From assembly GCF_000350225.1 (NCBI RefSeq), contig NW_005179081.1:1-64000 (forward strand): a stretch of 64,000 bases of DNA, read 5' to 3'. Source of the stretch: Chondrus crispus (Eukaryota; Rhodophyta; Florideophyceae; Gigartinales; Gigartinaceae). The translations under genes and the position numbers were made by a program. The notes beneath the pieces were generated by a model, which saw only the letters and a list, made by a program, of their open reading frames with translations, was not told the DNA's origin and did no database searches. Below, piece by piece: positions 1-10,327 of the stretch. Each line of letters starts with the position of its first letter. Positions within the stretch are counted from its first letter, which is position 1.

Positions 1-2209
1 GCTGGAAAGAATCGTTGAGAGTTCGGTCTTCTGTTGTCCGGGCAACCTTTGCATCGTCTCTGCCACTGCGGCCCGGGTCGCAGTGGACAGCCCGCGCACG
101 AAGTAGTGCGCGAGAGCTTGTTCTGAGAACACGGCCGTGCATCGGAACGCGGCGGATTCCAGCCGGTCTGCGAACGTGTTCTCGGTTTCGTGAGGAAGCT
201 GTCGCGCCGACGCGACAGCATCAAACGCTTCCCCCAACACGTCGTCGGTTAGGTAGCGTTTGATAAATTGGTTGACGAGACCAGGCCAGCTCGTGTCGTC
301 GTGGAGCTGGCCGGCGCGGAGGCCGCGCATGGTGTAACTCGTATACAACCGCTCCGCGTCCCGCTCGAGGAAGTGAGCGAAGACACGGATTGCCACACCT
401 TCGGTCAGGTGCTGGGCATTGAAGGTTATCCGGATATCCTTCAGAAACGGGAGCAACTGAATCGCGTCAGTACCGTCGAAGCTCTTCATCGTGGGACGGA
501 GCCCACGGCAGCGTTGGACGTACTTCGCGATCCGTCCCGCGTCACCCGAGGTAACGAGCCTCGAGGTGTTGTCCAACCGATACATGCGGTAGTTCGCGAC
601 GGCGCTGAACTCCTGTATCATGGTGTGGACGGGCTCGAGCCCGGGTTCGGCGGGGCCCAACGTTCCGAACGGCGTGACGGGCAACGTTCGGACGTCGACG
701 GGGCCGGGATGCGCGGTAAGATCCGCTGGCTGGTAGCCGCCCCAGCGAGGATCGAAGGGGAGAATCGGTTCCCCTGATCCGCGGGCGACTCCTCCACGGC
801 CACGGTCGGGTTCGTCCGGTACCCGTCGGGACTGCCGCATGCTTCCGGATGCATACGGCAGGGCTTGAGTCTCGGACGCGAAGTTCGCGTCGGCCGTCGG
901 CTTGATGTCCTCCGCCCTCCGACTGGTGACGGCTCCAGTCGGGGGCCACTCCTGCGCTCCGGATGCGCCCGGAGGAACAGTGGCACCGGGCCCACTCGAG
1001 GGGGCTCCGGGCGGCCTCTCGGCCGAGGTCTGTTCCATCTCACGGGCACGGCGGCGCGTTGAGTTGAGCTCCGCCGCCATGTGCGCGAACGCTCCCATCT
1101 GTTCGGCTGATGGGAAGGGTTGCGGGTCGCGTCGGACCCCGGAGTTTGCACTCGCGGGTCGACCCGCAACGTCCACGGCGGGGGAATCGATGCGCGCCTC
1201 TTCGACCAGTACCAAACGGGACTGTAGCTGGTCGACGAGAGCGCGCAGGTTCTCCAAGGACTGAGTTACGCGCTCAAACCTTCCTTCGCGGAGGGAGCGC
1301 AACTCATCCATACAGCGGGCGTAGACGCTGTCGGAGACGTCAATACGGAGGGATGTTCGGACATCTTCGATATACTCCGCGATGCGATCGTACATCGCGC
1401 GAGCGCGTCCTTCGGAGAAGTCGAGCGACGGTTCGCGGTCTCGGAGACCAGCGTCGCCGTCGCCGACTCGGACGCGGAGCGCGGCCTCTCGCACATCGGC
1501 GGGCTCCGAGCGAATCGAGGTGGGATATTCGCCACTCATCTCGACGCGTACGGACGCGGAGGTAAACAATAGTCTTCTCGGTTCGATCTTGAGAGTCTTC
1601 TAGGTCGGGAGATCACTGTAGTATAATCACCCCCAACGACGAGGGGGGTGAGTACTGACAGTTCGGAAAGACCCCGATCGGCGGGAAGACAGAAGCACGG
1701 CCCACCCACGGTACCGAGCACGGGCTCGAGGTAGCGGTGGTAGAGCGAGATCGGGGAGGACGCGCGCACGCGCGAGCGGTTCTACGCCTCGACGCCCCGG
1801 AGCGGTACTGGGTGACGTTCCAGTACCGACGGGCGGAGGCGGAGCCGGCTCGTGGGCGTGCTACGCGCGTCCTCAACCCGCTTGCGGTGCTGCTTCTAGG
1901 TAAAACGGACGGAAGTACCTAAAAGTAAGCGGGCGGACCAAGGTGGAGGACCCTTGACAAGTCCGTGCTTGTCGTCCTCCACCGCCGGCGGTCCGCTCAT
2001 ATTTAATGTACATCGTAGTCTATCATAACTCTACAGTAGTGCCGGTCTACCGACACTGTAGCGCTGTCAGCCGGCGGGGCTGACAGTCCACGTGTAGTAC
2101 GCGTCCCGTACACGTGGAGGACACGTGTGCGCGCACATGGCTGTAAGGCTCGTTGCCTTACTGTCCCTGATCCAATCCTAATCTAATTTGCGTTTGGGGT
2201 TATACCACA
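1..2209 (-). mobile_element. 5' part of an LTR retrotransposon (LTR family A), gag region plus 5' LTR
   Basis: A fossil LTR element read on the minus strand and running off the left edge of the window. Its parts are a 5' LTR (1617-2209), a primer-binding-site-like motif next to it (about 1598-1615), a short leader, and a gag-like coding region from about 1540 to 1. The gag translation has an N-terminal helical, charged part, then a conserved block (for example RLDNTSRLVTSGDAGR and SFDGTDAIQLLPFLKDIRIT). The same block recurs in the element at 57624-62015, so the two are one family. The element is broken, with a few breaks visible. No protease or RT lies within the window. Family-level assignment (Ty3/gypsy-like) is inferred from the similar layout and shared primer motif of the pol-bearing element at 25186-34089. 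Confidence 0.75.
1617..2209 (-). repeat. LTR, family A (593 bp)
   Basis: On the minus strand it starts TGTGGTATAA and ends with TATACTACA, so it has TG..CA termini with near-inverted ends. It shares long stretches with copies at 25186-25814, 34090-34420, 34421-35065 and 57624-58253, including a GC-rich core with ACACGTGT palindromes and a segment with CTAATCTAA. Its outer end abuts the truncated pogo-like transposase, which suggests the element inserted into that DNA transposon. The other side of the insertion is outside the window, so no target duplication can be tested. Confidence 0.8.
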
Positions 2210-3302
2210 CAGTGCACCTCATCAAACACAGTACATTCCCGTCGTACTCTCTAAATTTTATGGATCCGCGCACAGATGTTCCCATAATCATGAAGATAAA
2301 TGCCCGATGGATTCAGACATTTGCTGATCGTTTTTGTATTGTGAGTCGAGCCCATACGGGAAAGCTGTTGACGAGCGCAGCCAAGGAGGCTTTCATAGAA
2401 AAGGAAGTCTCTTTTCATCTCGGGCAGCTTTGTCGTGAGTTTCACGCTGGCACACTAAACGAAGGCGATGTGAGCAACGCTGATGAGACACACTTTGTGA
2501 TCAACTATGATAACGGGCGCACGCTGGGATTTATGGGAAATGAAGAAATTAAGTATGCAGATGTGGCATCTGGAGGAGAGGGAATGACTATGTTGGTAAA
2601 GCTCAGTAGAGGTGTTGAGGCAAAATTCCAGAATCCGTTTATGGTTTTCAAAAATCAATGCCGGAGTTATCCTATCCGTGGTGTACCTGACAATGTCCCA
2701 GGTGTCTCCCACCGTAGCGGACCTAAAGTCTGGATGAATTCGCAGGTAATGCATCAATGGATGCAAGAACGACGTGTTATTAGAGCATTGCCAGGTGGCC
2801 GAAAGCGCATACTGTACGTCGATAACTGTAGCGGCCATAACAACACAGTCTCACTTTCCCAAGCTGCCATTGGGATTAATACTGAAATAAGATACTTTCC
2901 TAAGAATGCCACACATTTAATTCAACCTTGCGATTCTTTTGTAATACAAAAAATCAAGCGAGCATGGTGTACGAGATGGAGGGCATTTAAAATGCAGATG
3001 ATCATGGAGGGAAGGTGGACGGATGGTTCTGGAAAGCTGGCCGATCCTGGGAAATCTTTTTTCTGAGACTCGCGAGTGCTGCTGTGCGTGAGGTCAATGA
3101 GCAAAAGGATAGTGAGGGTATGACGTTTGCTCGCAAGGCGATGGTGAGGACAGGGATGGCTTTAAACACGAATGGTTTATGGGAGGAACGTCAGCTGTTT
3201 CCGAAGTTACAGAACATTATCAACAAGCACCGGAACCATTTCAACGGAGAACCAGTTGTACCTGGAACTGTTGGCATCGATGTACATGATCACAATCAAT
3301 GA
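2210..3302 (+). pseudogene. Truncated pogo/Tigger-like DDE_1 transposase
   Basis: Transposase remnant of a Tc1/mariner-superfamily DNA transposon (pogo/Tigger branch, DDE_1 domain). The open frame begins at 2188 inside the neighbouring LTR. Counting from there, the catalytic acids are visible as D99 (NADETHF), D212 (YVDNCSGHNN) and D249 (IQPCDSFVIQK), giving about 36 residues between the second and third. The N-terminal helix-turn-helix DNA-binding half is missing because the family-A LTR lies immediately upstream. The first frame stops at 3066. Recognisable C-terminal sequence (about 3060-3302) continues in another frame, beginning with a helical stretch near AAVREVNEQKDSEG, so a frameshift lies near the T-run at about 3055. 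Family assignment is from motif recognition. The gene is dead. Confidence 0.75.
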
Positions 3303-3506
3303 TGTAGTAGAGTGTAGCAGTTCCAGCAGTTGCTGCCAGTGACGCTAATTTGAAATTTGAAATTAGAGTCACCAACAATAATTAGAAACAGACGTAAAAC
3401 AGTGTCACCAGGGGAATACTGTCACCGACAGTAAATCATGTAAGTTACCTCAAAAATGTTCCCTGAAAAATACTGTAGGTGACACTAATGACAGTAACTG
3501 GGTGTA
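3303..3506 (+). other. 3' tail of the pogo-like transposon, non-coding
   Basis: No open frame. It holds several direct and inverted copies of a GTGACR-type word (around 3340, 3368, 3404, 3421 and 3477). The copy GGTGACAC followed by TA at about 3478-3487 could be the right terminal repeat and TA target of the transposon. The left end is lost, so this cannot be confirmed. Confidence 0.35.
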
Positions 3507-4011
3507 GTGTCTAGGTGACAAATGACCTCATATGAGGCCATTTGACCTCATATGACGTCACTTTTCAACTTATTTTTCTCGACTTGTGCTAGCTCAACAA
3601 GATGGAAAAAAGATACTCTCAACACGGCAGTTGACTTCTGCGTTGTGGAAGGGTGGAGTTTGGTGAGATCTGCATGTCTTCTCCAGCCATTTTTAAAATG
3701 CCCAAAAAGGAGCCTTTTTTGACCAACCTCAAAACGTTTTATGTTGATATCTTCGAAACCAAAACGCCTGTTTAAAAAGTCAACTCATCATTGATAGTTC
3801 ATTAGATTCTTAGTCTCTCTGTGCATTGACAACCGCCATCCCAATGTTTTGCAAGATGTTATTGCCGAGCGCGTATACGTTAAAGAAATGGTGTCCAAAC
3901 TGAATGTTTTAAAGTTTCGATTTAATTTATATATTTTTGCAAAAAAAAGCTGGCCTCATATGAGGCCATGACTGACCTCATATGAGGTCAAATTGCTTGT
4001 CGTCTAGACAC
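3507..4011. mobile_element. MITE with CCTCATATGAGG palindromes, TA target duplication (505 bp)
   Basis: Non-coding element flanked by TA on both sides (3505-3506 and 4012-4013). Its ends are inverted: GTGTCTAG at the left and CTAGACAC at the right. Just inside each end lie copies of the palindrome CCTCATATGAGG: left near 3526 and 3547, right near 3954 and 3977. The interior shares a block around TTCGAAACCAAAA with the element at 16856-17228, including a following A-rich stretch. The TA duplication fits the Tc1/mariner superfamily. It contains no transposase, so it is non-autonomous. Confidence 0.7.
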
Positions 4012-4018
4012 TAGACAT

Positions 4019-4227
4019 GTCTATCCGACCGGGGCTTGCCAAAAACGTAAGTAACAAGATGCAATTCTCACGAAGCTCTTTCCGGTGCCGAGGGAGAAGT
4101 CATGTACAGTGGCGGGGGTATGTTTTCCTTCCATTTCGACAAAGCGCAAGGCAAGAAAAAAAACATATCGAAAGGTGCCCGTATGTGAGGACAGTTGTCC
4201 TCATATGAGAACAATGGTCCGATAGAC
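4019..4227. mobile_element. Short MITE related to the one at 16856-17228
   Basis: About 209 bp with imperfect inverted ends GTCTATCCGACC and GGTCCGATAGAC. Subterminal GTCCTCATATGAG lies near its right end. An interior stretch (ATGCAATTCTCAC, near 4059) matches the reverse complement of the interior of the copy at 16856-17228. This is therefore an internally deleted, inverted relative. It sits directly against the MITE at 3507-4011. Confidence 0.55.
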
Positions 4228-5047
4228 CACTAGAGACAAGGGCTTTGACAAACTTTCGAGCTTGTTCTTTTCCAGATTGCCTGGTAGGATGGGGTTAGCT
4301 GTAGCAGCGCAAAGCAGACTTCTCCTTGAAGAAGTGCAAACATGATGACTCGATCGATACTGCGATACAGAACCATTCAACGCCCATCAGAGCGATGCAT
4401 GGATCTGTCAGCGCTGACGAGCTACACTCCCGCTTCACGTCCCCCGCATCGAAGCGCAAAAAGTTGCATCTCCCTGTGGGAGCGAGATGGCTGATACGGT
4501 ACTGTCCCCGGTCACACTTTGACCGCAGTAGATGCCGCAATGACCTTCATACTGTACCAAGCCACTTTAAACAAGACCACAAACGCCATTCGATTCACCC
4601 TTTTCGAACAGCATTGTTGTCAATGGCTCTTTGACAGTAAACGCCCTCCTGATCAAAATCCCCAATAATTGCGATGTACGAACCTGCGAGACGCTAACGT
4701 GCATCTTGCAGCGGGTCTGACTAAAGAGAGTCTACACAGTAATATACCGTACAAGGTTGTCTGATTCAAAATCTACATATCTCATGTTAACTATGCGTCC
4801 CCTGCGGCTTCGTCCTCGAGAATCGCAATACAGGCGTCAAGTCAAGAAAAAATACAAATTATTTCGACGTTTGTGCTCAAAGCTTTGCGATACGACGGGC
4901 AAAACGTGCGATAGTGAATAGAAACCACTTTGCACAGGAAAGACGTTACTTTCGTCAAAAAAAATCAATATATGTGTCTTTCGTACACTGCTTGTAGAAA
5001 AATAACCGCAACTAGGAAGAGCATGACAGCGCTTCCTGCCGAGATAT
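4228..5047. other. Intergenic, nothing recognised
   Basis: A 102-codon open frame (4326-4634, +) has no recognisable motif or biased composition and I do not call it a gene. The stretch from about 4640 to 5047 is AT-rich and lies downstream of the glutaredoxin gene. Confidence 0.4.
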
Positions 5048-5566
5048 CTATTTTCTGTCGCCAAGATCGACATCACACTTTGCAGCCTTCATCAGCGCCA
5101 TTTTGAGACCACCTGACCTTGCATATTCCGCAGTTTCCGTCGCACCACCGACAAAATTTTGTTCAATAAAAACGCGAGGGACCGTTGTGGTGCCGGTCAT
5201 TCGTCCCAGAGCGGTTTGGACCTCGCGTGCAAAGCTTGGTGGGATGGTACCGTCGTCCAATTCAACAACTGCTGGTGCGGGAGTTGTGCACCCCAACGCC
5301 TGCAACTTGTCGGCTTCGAATGAAAGCAACTTCTTTGCGGCTTTGCAGTATGTACAAGTGGTCTTACTGAAAATCTACGCTTGTAAGCAGAAAAGAGCCT
5401 TGGGGTTAGGGAAGGGAAAAATAAAAATGGAAGAGAACGTAGGAAGCACCTCTCACTCGAAATTTCTTACCACTACTTGATTTTCGCGGACAGCTTTGTG
5501 CACAAACTCGTCCGCGATCCGGCTCGGTGGTATCGGTGGTATCGTTGTAGATGCCGTCTGACCCAT
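5048..5566 (-). CDS. Glutaredoxin, two exons
   Basis: Small thiol-disulfide oxidoreductase that uses glutathione to reduce protein disulfides or mixed disulfides. Exon 1 is 5566-5471 and exon 2 is 5374-5048, giving 140 residues. The intron (5470-5375, 96 bp) has GTAAGA at the donor and TAG at the acceptor; removing it joins ENQVV to IFSKTTCTYC, the classic glutaredoxin strand 1 and active site. The CTYC motif is a dithiol CxxC (the Cys residues are about 39 and 42). The TVP cis-proline loop follows in TVPRVFIEQNFVGGATE, with the GG glutathione-binding turn. The start chosen is the ATG at 5566 (MGQTAST); a longer in-frame start at 5719 would add an N-terminal extension that might be a targeting peptide. 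It is divergent from the FMN-hydrolase-like gene. Chloroplast versus cytosol cannot be decided from sequence. Confidence 0.88.
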
Positions 5567-6125
5567 CGCCCATGCCCAAGGAAGGCAGCTTTGTCCTGCA
5601 AGTCGTACTTGATCAATGCAGAGCCTCAGGGTGGAAGTCTTGCTCCATAGAAGTGCACGTCTGTTTGGGAGGTGCTCTGGCCTTGTCAGATACCAGAGGA
5701 ACGGGAAAACGTTCTCCACCTATGTCATATACTGTACCTTCGTACTACTACTGTAGAACCAGTCTGTCACGAGGGATCGCAGCCACATTGGCGGCACTGT
5801 AAGTCTGATGGAAACAGAATCTACACTGTGCGGTGACCCCAAAAATTTCAAAAAACAACCCTGCATGTGCAGTTTTCAACATTTAAAAAACAATCCCCAA
5901 CCCCAACTCCAGATGCGATCGAGATTCTAAGCTGTACAGTACATCGCCAGTGTATCGCACAGTTCACCAGGCTCATTTTTATGTCGTCGTTTCACACTCG
6001 TCGTTATGTTATACTACGTTACGAGTAGGCAGGCCTGGCGTGGCAGAACTGAAAAATCTTGAGCATTGCTCTTCCCCTTCATCACGAGTATACCGAGCTG
6101 CAGAAAACACTCTTGAGCAATAACG
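5567..6125. promoter_or_regulatory. Divergent intergenic region between glutaredoxin and FMN hydrolase-like genes
   Basis: About 560 bp without a supported gene; it must hold the promoters of both divergent genes. It contains TACTGTA/GTACAGTA words (for example near 5728, 5748 and 5935). I cannot identify a reliable TATA box or binding site. Confidence 0.4.
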
Positions 6126-6863
6126 ATGTTTCCGCCCGCATTTGCAGCAGCGTATTCTTTCCGAACTCGAATCTCGCAGCGCACTCAAATGACCTGCTCT
6201 GTTTCGCCAAGGCCAGCGCCGGTGCTGGTCTCGGATGTCCTCGACACCCTCGTCACCGACCCATTCTTTAACGGCATGTCCTCATACTTCGGCTTTCCTT
6301 CCTTCCAGGACTTTCTCGATGCCAAAACTCCCGGCCTCTGGCATCAATTCGAAAAGGGTCAAGTCGCAGAACACGAAATCGCACGGACTTTCTTCAAGGA
6401 TCATCGTTTTGTCGATGTTCCTGAGTTGAAACAGTATCTGAAAGAATCTTATTCCCTCATTCCAGGGATTCCGGCCCTATTGCAAGCACTTCAAGAGGCC
6501 GAAATAGAGGTCCACTTATGCACAAATTATCCTGTTTGGGCAGAGTTGATAGAGGATGCCCTGCATCTCACTACTCGATTTGGTGTTCATTGGACATTTA
6601 TCAGTGGGAAAGAAGGAATCCGGAAACCAGACAAGAGCGCCTTCTGGAGAACAGCACAAAACGCCGGCGTCGCTCCGTCGGATTGTGTCTTTCTCGACGA
6701 CAGCGAACAAAACTGCAAAGGCGCGATAGCGGCGGGTTTCCTTGCAGCTATTCATTTTAGAAACCCAGCCCAAGCTGGTCAAGAACTTTCAGTACTTTTG
6801 GCCGGGTATGATGTCCCATTTCGAAATCCAGTCGGTGCCAAGACTTTCCATACTGAAGTCTAG
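6126..6863 (+). CDS. HAD-superfamily phosphatase resembling plastid FMN hydrolase
   Basis: Single-exon 245-residue protein, probably a chloroplast phosphatase that converts FMN to riboflavin. From memory, the body resembles Arabidopsis plastid FMN hydrolase 1 along its length: DTLVTDPFF, FEKGQVAEHEIARTFF, LCTNYPVWAELIED and GIRKPD all have close plant counterparts. HAD motifs in order: motif I DVLDT (nucleophile Asp37), motif II in LCTN, motif III Lys in RKPDK, motif IV FLDDSEQN. Residues 1-30 (Arg, Ser and Ala rich, few acids) look like a transit peptide; a second start at Met22 would shorten it. The Asp expected two residues after the nucleophile in most HAD phosphatases is Leu here; the plant enzyme also lacks it, as I recall. 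Some HAD members use other substrates, so FMN is inference. Confidence 0.82.
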   Translation: MFPPAFAAAYSFRTRISQRTQMTCSVSPRPAPVLVSDVLDTLVTDPFFNGMSSYFGFPSFQDFLDAKTPGLWHQFEKGQVAEHEIARTFFKDHRFVDVPELKQYLKESYSLIPGIPALLQALQEAEIEVHLCTNYPVWAELIEDALHLTTRFGVHWTFISGKEGIRKPDKSAFWRTAQNAGVAPSDCVFLDDSEQNCKGAIAAGFLAAIHFRNPAQAGQELSVLLAGYDVPFRNPVGAKTFHTEV

Positions 6864-7180
6864 GGCCATATGCTATCCTGCTCTGTACATAGTCCTTCTC
6901 TGGGTGATCTGCATGTCTAAATTGATACAGGGACTATGTCCCATTAATTAAAGGATTCCTTCAGTGTTGCATGTGAGCCTTTCTCACAATACACGAACGG
7001 CTACGCTGCACCTAAAAGATTCTCGACATGTCGCCCATTCGTCCCCATAATGCACTGCTGAACATGCAACGAAGACTGCCGACATCGCCAATGTGTAGCG
7101 GCATCGTCGTATCGGTCCAAGTTTCTTCCCCCATCTGTGCGTTCGTTACTTGGACAAAGTCATAACTGCAATCGACATAC
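6864..7180. other. Convergent intergenic region, no gene seen
   Basis: About 320 bp between the 3' ends of the FMN-hydrolase-like gene and the PP2A subunit gene. It must carry both 3' ends. No RNA gene or terminator-like structure is clear. Confidence 0.4.
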
Positions 7181-10100
7181 TCAGAAAGGAGCCTCTCCAG
7201 CCATGAGCGGATTGGCTGCCTCACAGACATCTTCCCAAGATTCATCCTCTTCCCCTTCCTCCTCAGCACTCAAACGAAGATATTCCAAAGCTGCGAATCT
7301 ATCCCAATCCGTCAAATCTGGAGTTGCGTGTTCTTGTCGAATCTGCAGGGGGTCCCTTGCTTCAATCGCGAAAAATTTGTTCAGATTGAAGAGAACGTTG
7401 AAGAAGTTGCCGGCAAGCTTGCACTTTTTCAAGTCCCTTCTTCTGATTACAGGGGGTTTTACGTTGGGGTTGATCATGTCAAGCAACTGGCATAGAATAT
7501 CTCGTATTTGGACTGGTTCGTGACCGAAGCACTCCATGCGGTGCAGCTGCTCCGTGTAGAAAAATTCCATGTCATACATTGTTATGAGTCCGTCACCGTC
7601 CATATCAACACAACGGAACCAGTAGTCGATTGCAGTATCACTCGTCTTGTCCTCTTCGCTAAGGCAAAACCAAATGAAATCTGTGTAAGACATGAACCCA
7701 GGATTCTCTGGGCAGTCTAGAGGACGTGCATAGCCACCAAAGATACGGTCAACGATGCGATACGTGAGGGAGTGACTCCCATATCGCATTAAATCTTCCC
7801 TATCAATTTGCAGGTCATGGTTGGCATCCAGCTCCCAAAAACGACAATACAAAACATAAAAATGTTCGTAGCTGAAGTATTTGCGTTCTCGGTTGATGTC
7901 TTCTTCTTCATCGACGTGTATCAGGGTTTCAAGCAGCTTCGATCGCTTGATATCGGTTAAAGTCAGCCTTCCGTTGTGCTGTCGCGTGCAGCCGAAGTAA
8001 ATTCTCTCAATGACCGTTTCAGAATATCTCTGCTGAAACTCTGGGGTGGCGTGCAGAAACGCAAGTCCCTGATGGCAAAGCAATAATGCACGCAAGAGTG
8101 GCTTAAAGTCACTTGGGATCAAATAATCTCGATTTGCATGTGGTTCTCGCAATGCTGCAAAAAGTCGTGCTTCCCTTGAGGAGTTTGCGGCAATCTTGTT
8201 GTAGTACGCAGTAAACTGATTTTCCTCGATAGTTTCGTTACCAGTGCAACCCTGCGTTGCCCCTACCGCGTTGCCTTCGCCCGCGGTGGCAGGTTCAGCG
8301 GTTGGTGTCGAGTCGCCCTGGGCTCCGGAGCTGGCGTGAAATCCATTCACTCGCCGCCCATCTGTATGCATATCGTTAACATCCCCCATCGTGGTATCAG
8401 AGCTCGTTCCGCCGGTTTCATTTCTGGAGGGTGTCGCGTCCACTGAACTAGCAATGCTGACTTGTCCGGCACCGCTATCTCGTTGAATGACGTCGCGCAT
8501 GGCAGTTTCCTCGTTCTGTGGCGCAGATACGTCCAGCTGATCGTCCGGAGTTTGCCGTGTCCGTTCAGCACTTGCTTGAGGAAACAACTCCAGAATAGCA
8601 TTGAATACAATGGATGCGAAGTACGACGGGAGCCCAATTGCTTCCGCGACCAGCTCCGCGATCTCGGCGCGACTGACTCCATGCGCATTCTTCTGCACCC
8701 GATGGCTCTGAAAAAAGTCAATAATAGTCTGGCGTTCTTTGCTTTCCCTTTCTTCCGCATCTTTGCCGCATGGAAAATAAAACCTGGGAATAGACTTCAT
8801 TTTCTTCTGAAGGGTTGTTGCATCCGTCATGGAGGTATCCTTTTGCGGCACAGAACGGGGTTTTAGGGGTGGCGTCGCGGAGGAAACGAGGCCTTCATCC
8901 ATTGGCGATACCCCACTATCGAGGGCCGTTGCCTTCCCGAGCGTTTCATGCAGCTCGTTTTGTGATGACCCTAAAGAAGTCGTTTGCGCCGTCCTTGCTG
9001 CAAGAGCTTCAGCCGGTATTGAGTCTGGCTGAATTGCTGTATAGCTATCATTTGCATGACTTCCTCTCTGCTCTAAACGACCTTGTCCGACCGTCGTTCC
9101 TTTTTCCACTGAGGTCTTTGTGGATCCCGGCTTAGAGCCTCTGACTGATGTAGACTCTGTGGAACCGTGTGCCGAGGAAGCCACTGCGCTTGCAGCTTTT
9201 TCTTCCGACAAGACACTAAGCGCTTTATTGTGCAATGACTCTCCATCTGCTCTGCTGAACGCCGTTGCATCACGCCCGCCTCCTGATCCTTGAACAGGCG
9301 CTTGGTCTCTGCCAGCGGCAGCGGTCATCCCTGCTATACCATCTGCCACACGGTCCAGTGCTTTACTGTCTGCTGCAGGCCGGCGAACGCACTCTTCCGA
9401 AGGAGATGATACGGCGCCAGTGAGAGCCGACGGAGTCCTGCTATCCAGTCCTGCTTCCATCGGACGTCCCCCTGCTCCCGTGGCAGACGTAGAGAGGCTG
9501 TTCTTGTGCGCTGCGGAAACTGTTCTCTTCATAGAAGCAACCGAGTTCCGATCCTTCGCGTGTGACTGCTCATTTTCAAGAGGCGACGCTGAACCACTTC
9601 TGCCCAGGTCAAAGTCTGCAGCTGCTGGAGTCAAGGAAGGGCGGAACGACGATAGAACGCCGGGTGGCGCATTTGGAGGTGAATGTGGAGATGAATCTGA
9701 GTCTCCAAATGGAATATGATTTCGAAAAAGGCGGGAGACGGGCGAACCTGGAGCTTGCTGGGAAGATGCAGCAAGACCTGAAGGTGCTGCGGCCGATGGT
9801 GATCGAGATAGACTCGGGGATAAAGAGCGCTCCGTCCGCATTATACGACTTGTCTGTTCTGCTCCAATGTCTGGGGTCTTGCCTGCCCGGACATCATCCA
9901 GGAGCCCCATGAGCCATTTCCGCGATTCTGGGCGTGCGAGCCATTCGACAAACAGCTGATCAAGCTTAAACTTTGGCCATGCAGCACAATCCGAATTTGT
10001 AATAAGAACGACGGGAGGGGAAGGCAACGATCTCAGCGTAGGGGAGCCCCATTCTAGGGCTATTCGAGGCAATGCAGCCTGATGCGTTGATGGCGAAATT

Positions 10101-10327
10101 GATGTCCCCAAAATGTATTGAGACCCGGACGTTGGAGAGACACCTGATTTGTTGGCCTCTTTCCCATTCATGGGAGTAGTCATGATAGATACCTCCGGGT
10201 CGACTTCCATCATCACCTCATCAGTTCCTAACAGGTCCAACGGAATTCCCGGTCTTGCCTCGTGATGTTGCGTAGGAGGCGTAGTATCAATGTCCATGAC
10301 TTGCAGAAGTAACCTCGCAACCTTCAA
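7181..10327 (-). CDS. PP2A B''-family (PPP2R3-like) regulatory subunit
   Basis: Calcium-binding regulatory subunit that targets the protein phosphatase 2A core (A scaffold plus C catalytic) to substrates. It has 1048 residues in one exon. Residues 1-500 are low complexity (Ser, Pro, Ala, Gly) and probably disordered. The conserved B'' core begins at IPRFYFP (about 513) followed by the helical region to about 585. A roughly 120-residue low-complexity insert (about 585-705) interrupts it. It continues with YLIPSDFKPLLRALL and RIYFGCTRQHNGRLTL. Two EF-hand loops are visible: DANHDLQIDRED (834-845) and DMDGDGLITMYD (908-919), followed by the family segment NFFNVLFNLNKF. The tail is acidic (AEEEGEEDESWEDV). 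The length exceeds usual B'' proteins mainly because of the N-terminal half. Start at Met1 is chosen as the first Met; Met11 is possible. Confidence 0.92.
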   Translation of the reverse strand: MKVARLLLQVMDIDTTPPTQHHEARPGIPLDLLGTDEVMMEVDPEVSIMTTPMNGKEANKSGVSPTSGSQYILGTSISPSTHQAALPRIALEWGSPTLRSLPSPPVVLITNSDCAAWPKFKLDQLFVEWLARPESRKWLMGLLDDVRAGKTPDIGAEQTSRIMRTERSLSPSLSRSPSAAAPSGLAASSQQAPGSPVSRLFRNHIPFGDSDSSPHSPPNAPPGVLSSFRPSLTPAAADFDLGRSGSASPLENEQSHAKDRNSVASMKRTVSAAHKNSLSTSATGAGGRPMEAGLDSRTPSALTGAVSSPSEECVRRPAADSKALDRVADGIAGMTAAAGRDQAPVQGSGGGRDATAFSRADGESLHNKALSVLSEEKAASAVASSAHGSTESTSVRGSKPGSTKTSVEKGTTVGQGRLEQRGSHANDSYTAIQPDSIPAEALAARTAQTTSLGSSQNELHETLGKATALDSGVSPMDEGLVSSATPPLKPRSVPQKDTSMTDATTLQKKMKSIPRFYFPCGKDAEERESKERQTIIDFFQSHRVQKNAHGVSRAEIAELVAEAIGLPSYFASIVFNAILELFPQASAERTRQTPDDQLDVSAPQNEETAMRDVIQRDSGAGQVSIASSVDATPSRNETGGTSSDTTMGDVNDMHTDGRRVNGFHASSGAQGDSTPTAEPATAGEGNAVGATQGCTGNETIEENQFTAYYNKIAANSSREARLFAALREPHANRDYLIPSDFKPLLRALLLCHQGLAFLHATPEFQQRYSETVIERIYFGCTRQHNGRLTLTDIKRSKLLETLIHVDEEEDINRERKYFSYEHFYVLYCRFWELDANHDLQIDREDLMRYGSHSLTYRIVDRIFGGYARPLDCPENPGFMSYTDFIWFCLSEEDKTSDTAIDYWFRCVDMDGDGLITMYDMEFFYTEQLHRMECFGHEPVQIRDILCQLLDMINPNVKPPVIRRRDLKKCKLAGNFFNVLFNLNKFFAIEARDPLQIRQEHATPDLTDWDRFAALEYLRLSAEEEGEEDESWEDVCEAANPLMAGEAPF

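Noticed and set aside
4326-4634. 102-codon plus-strand frame
   Set aside because: No motif or neighbour context supports it.
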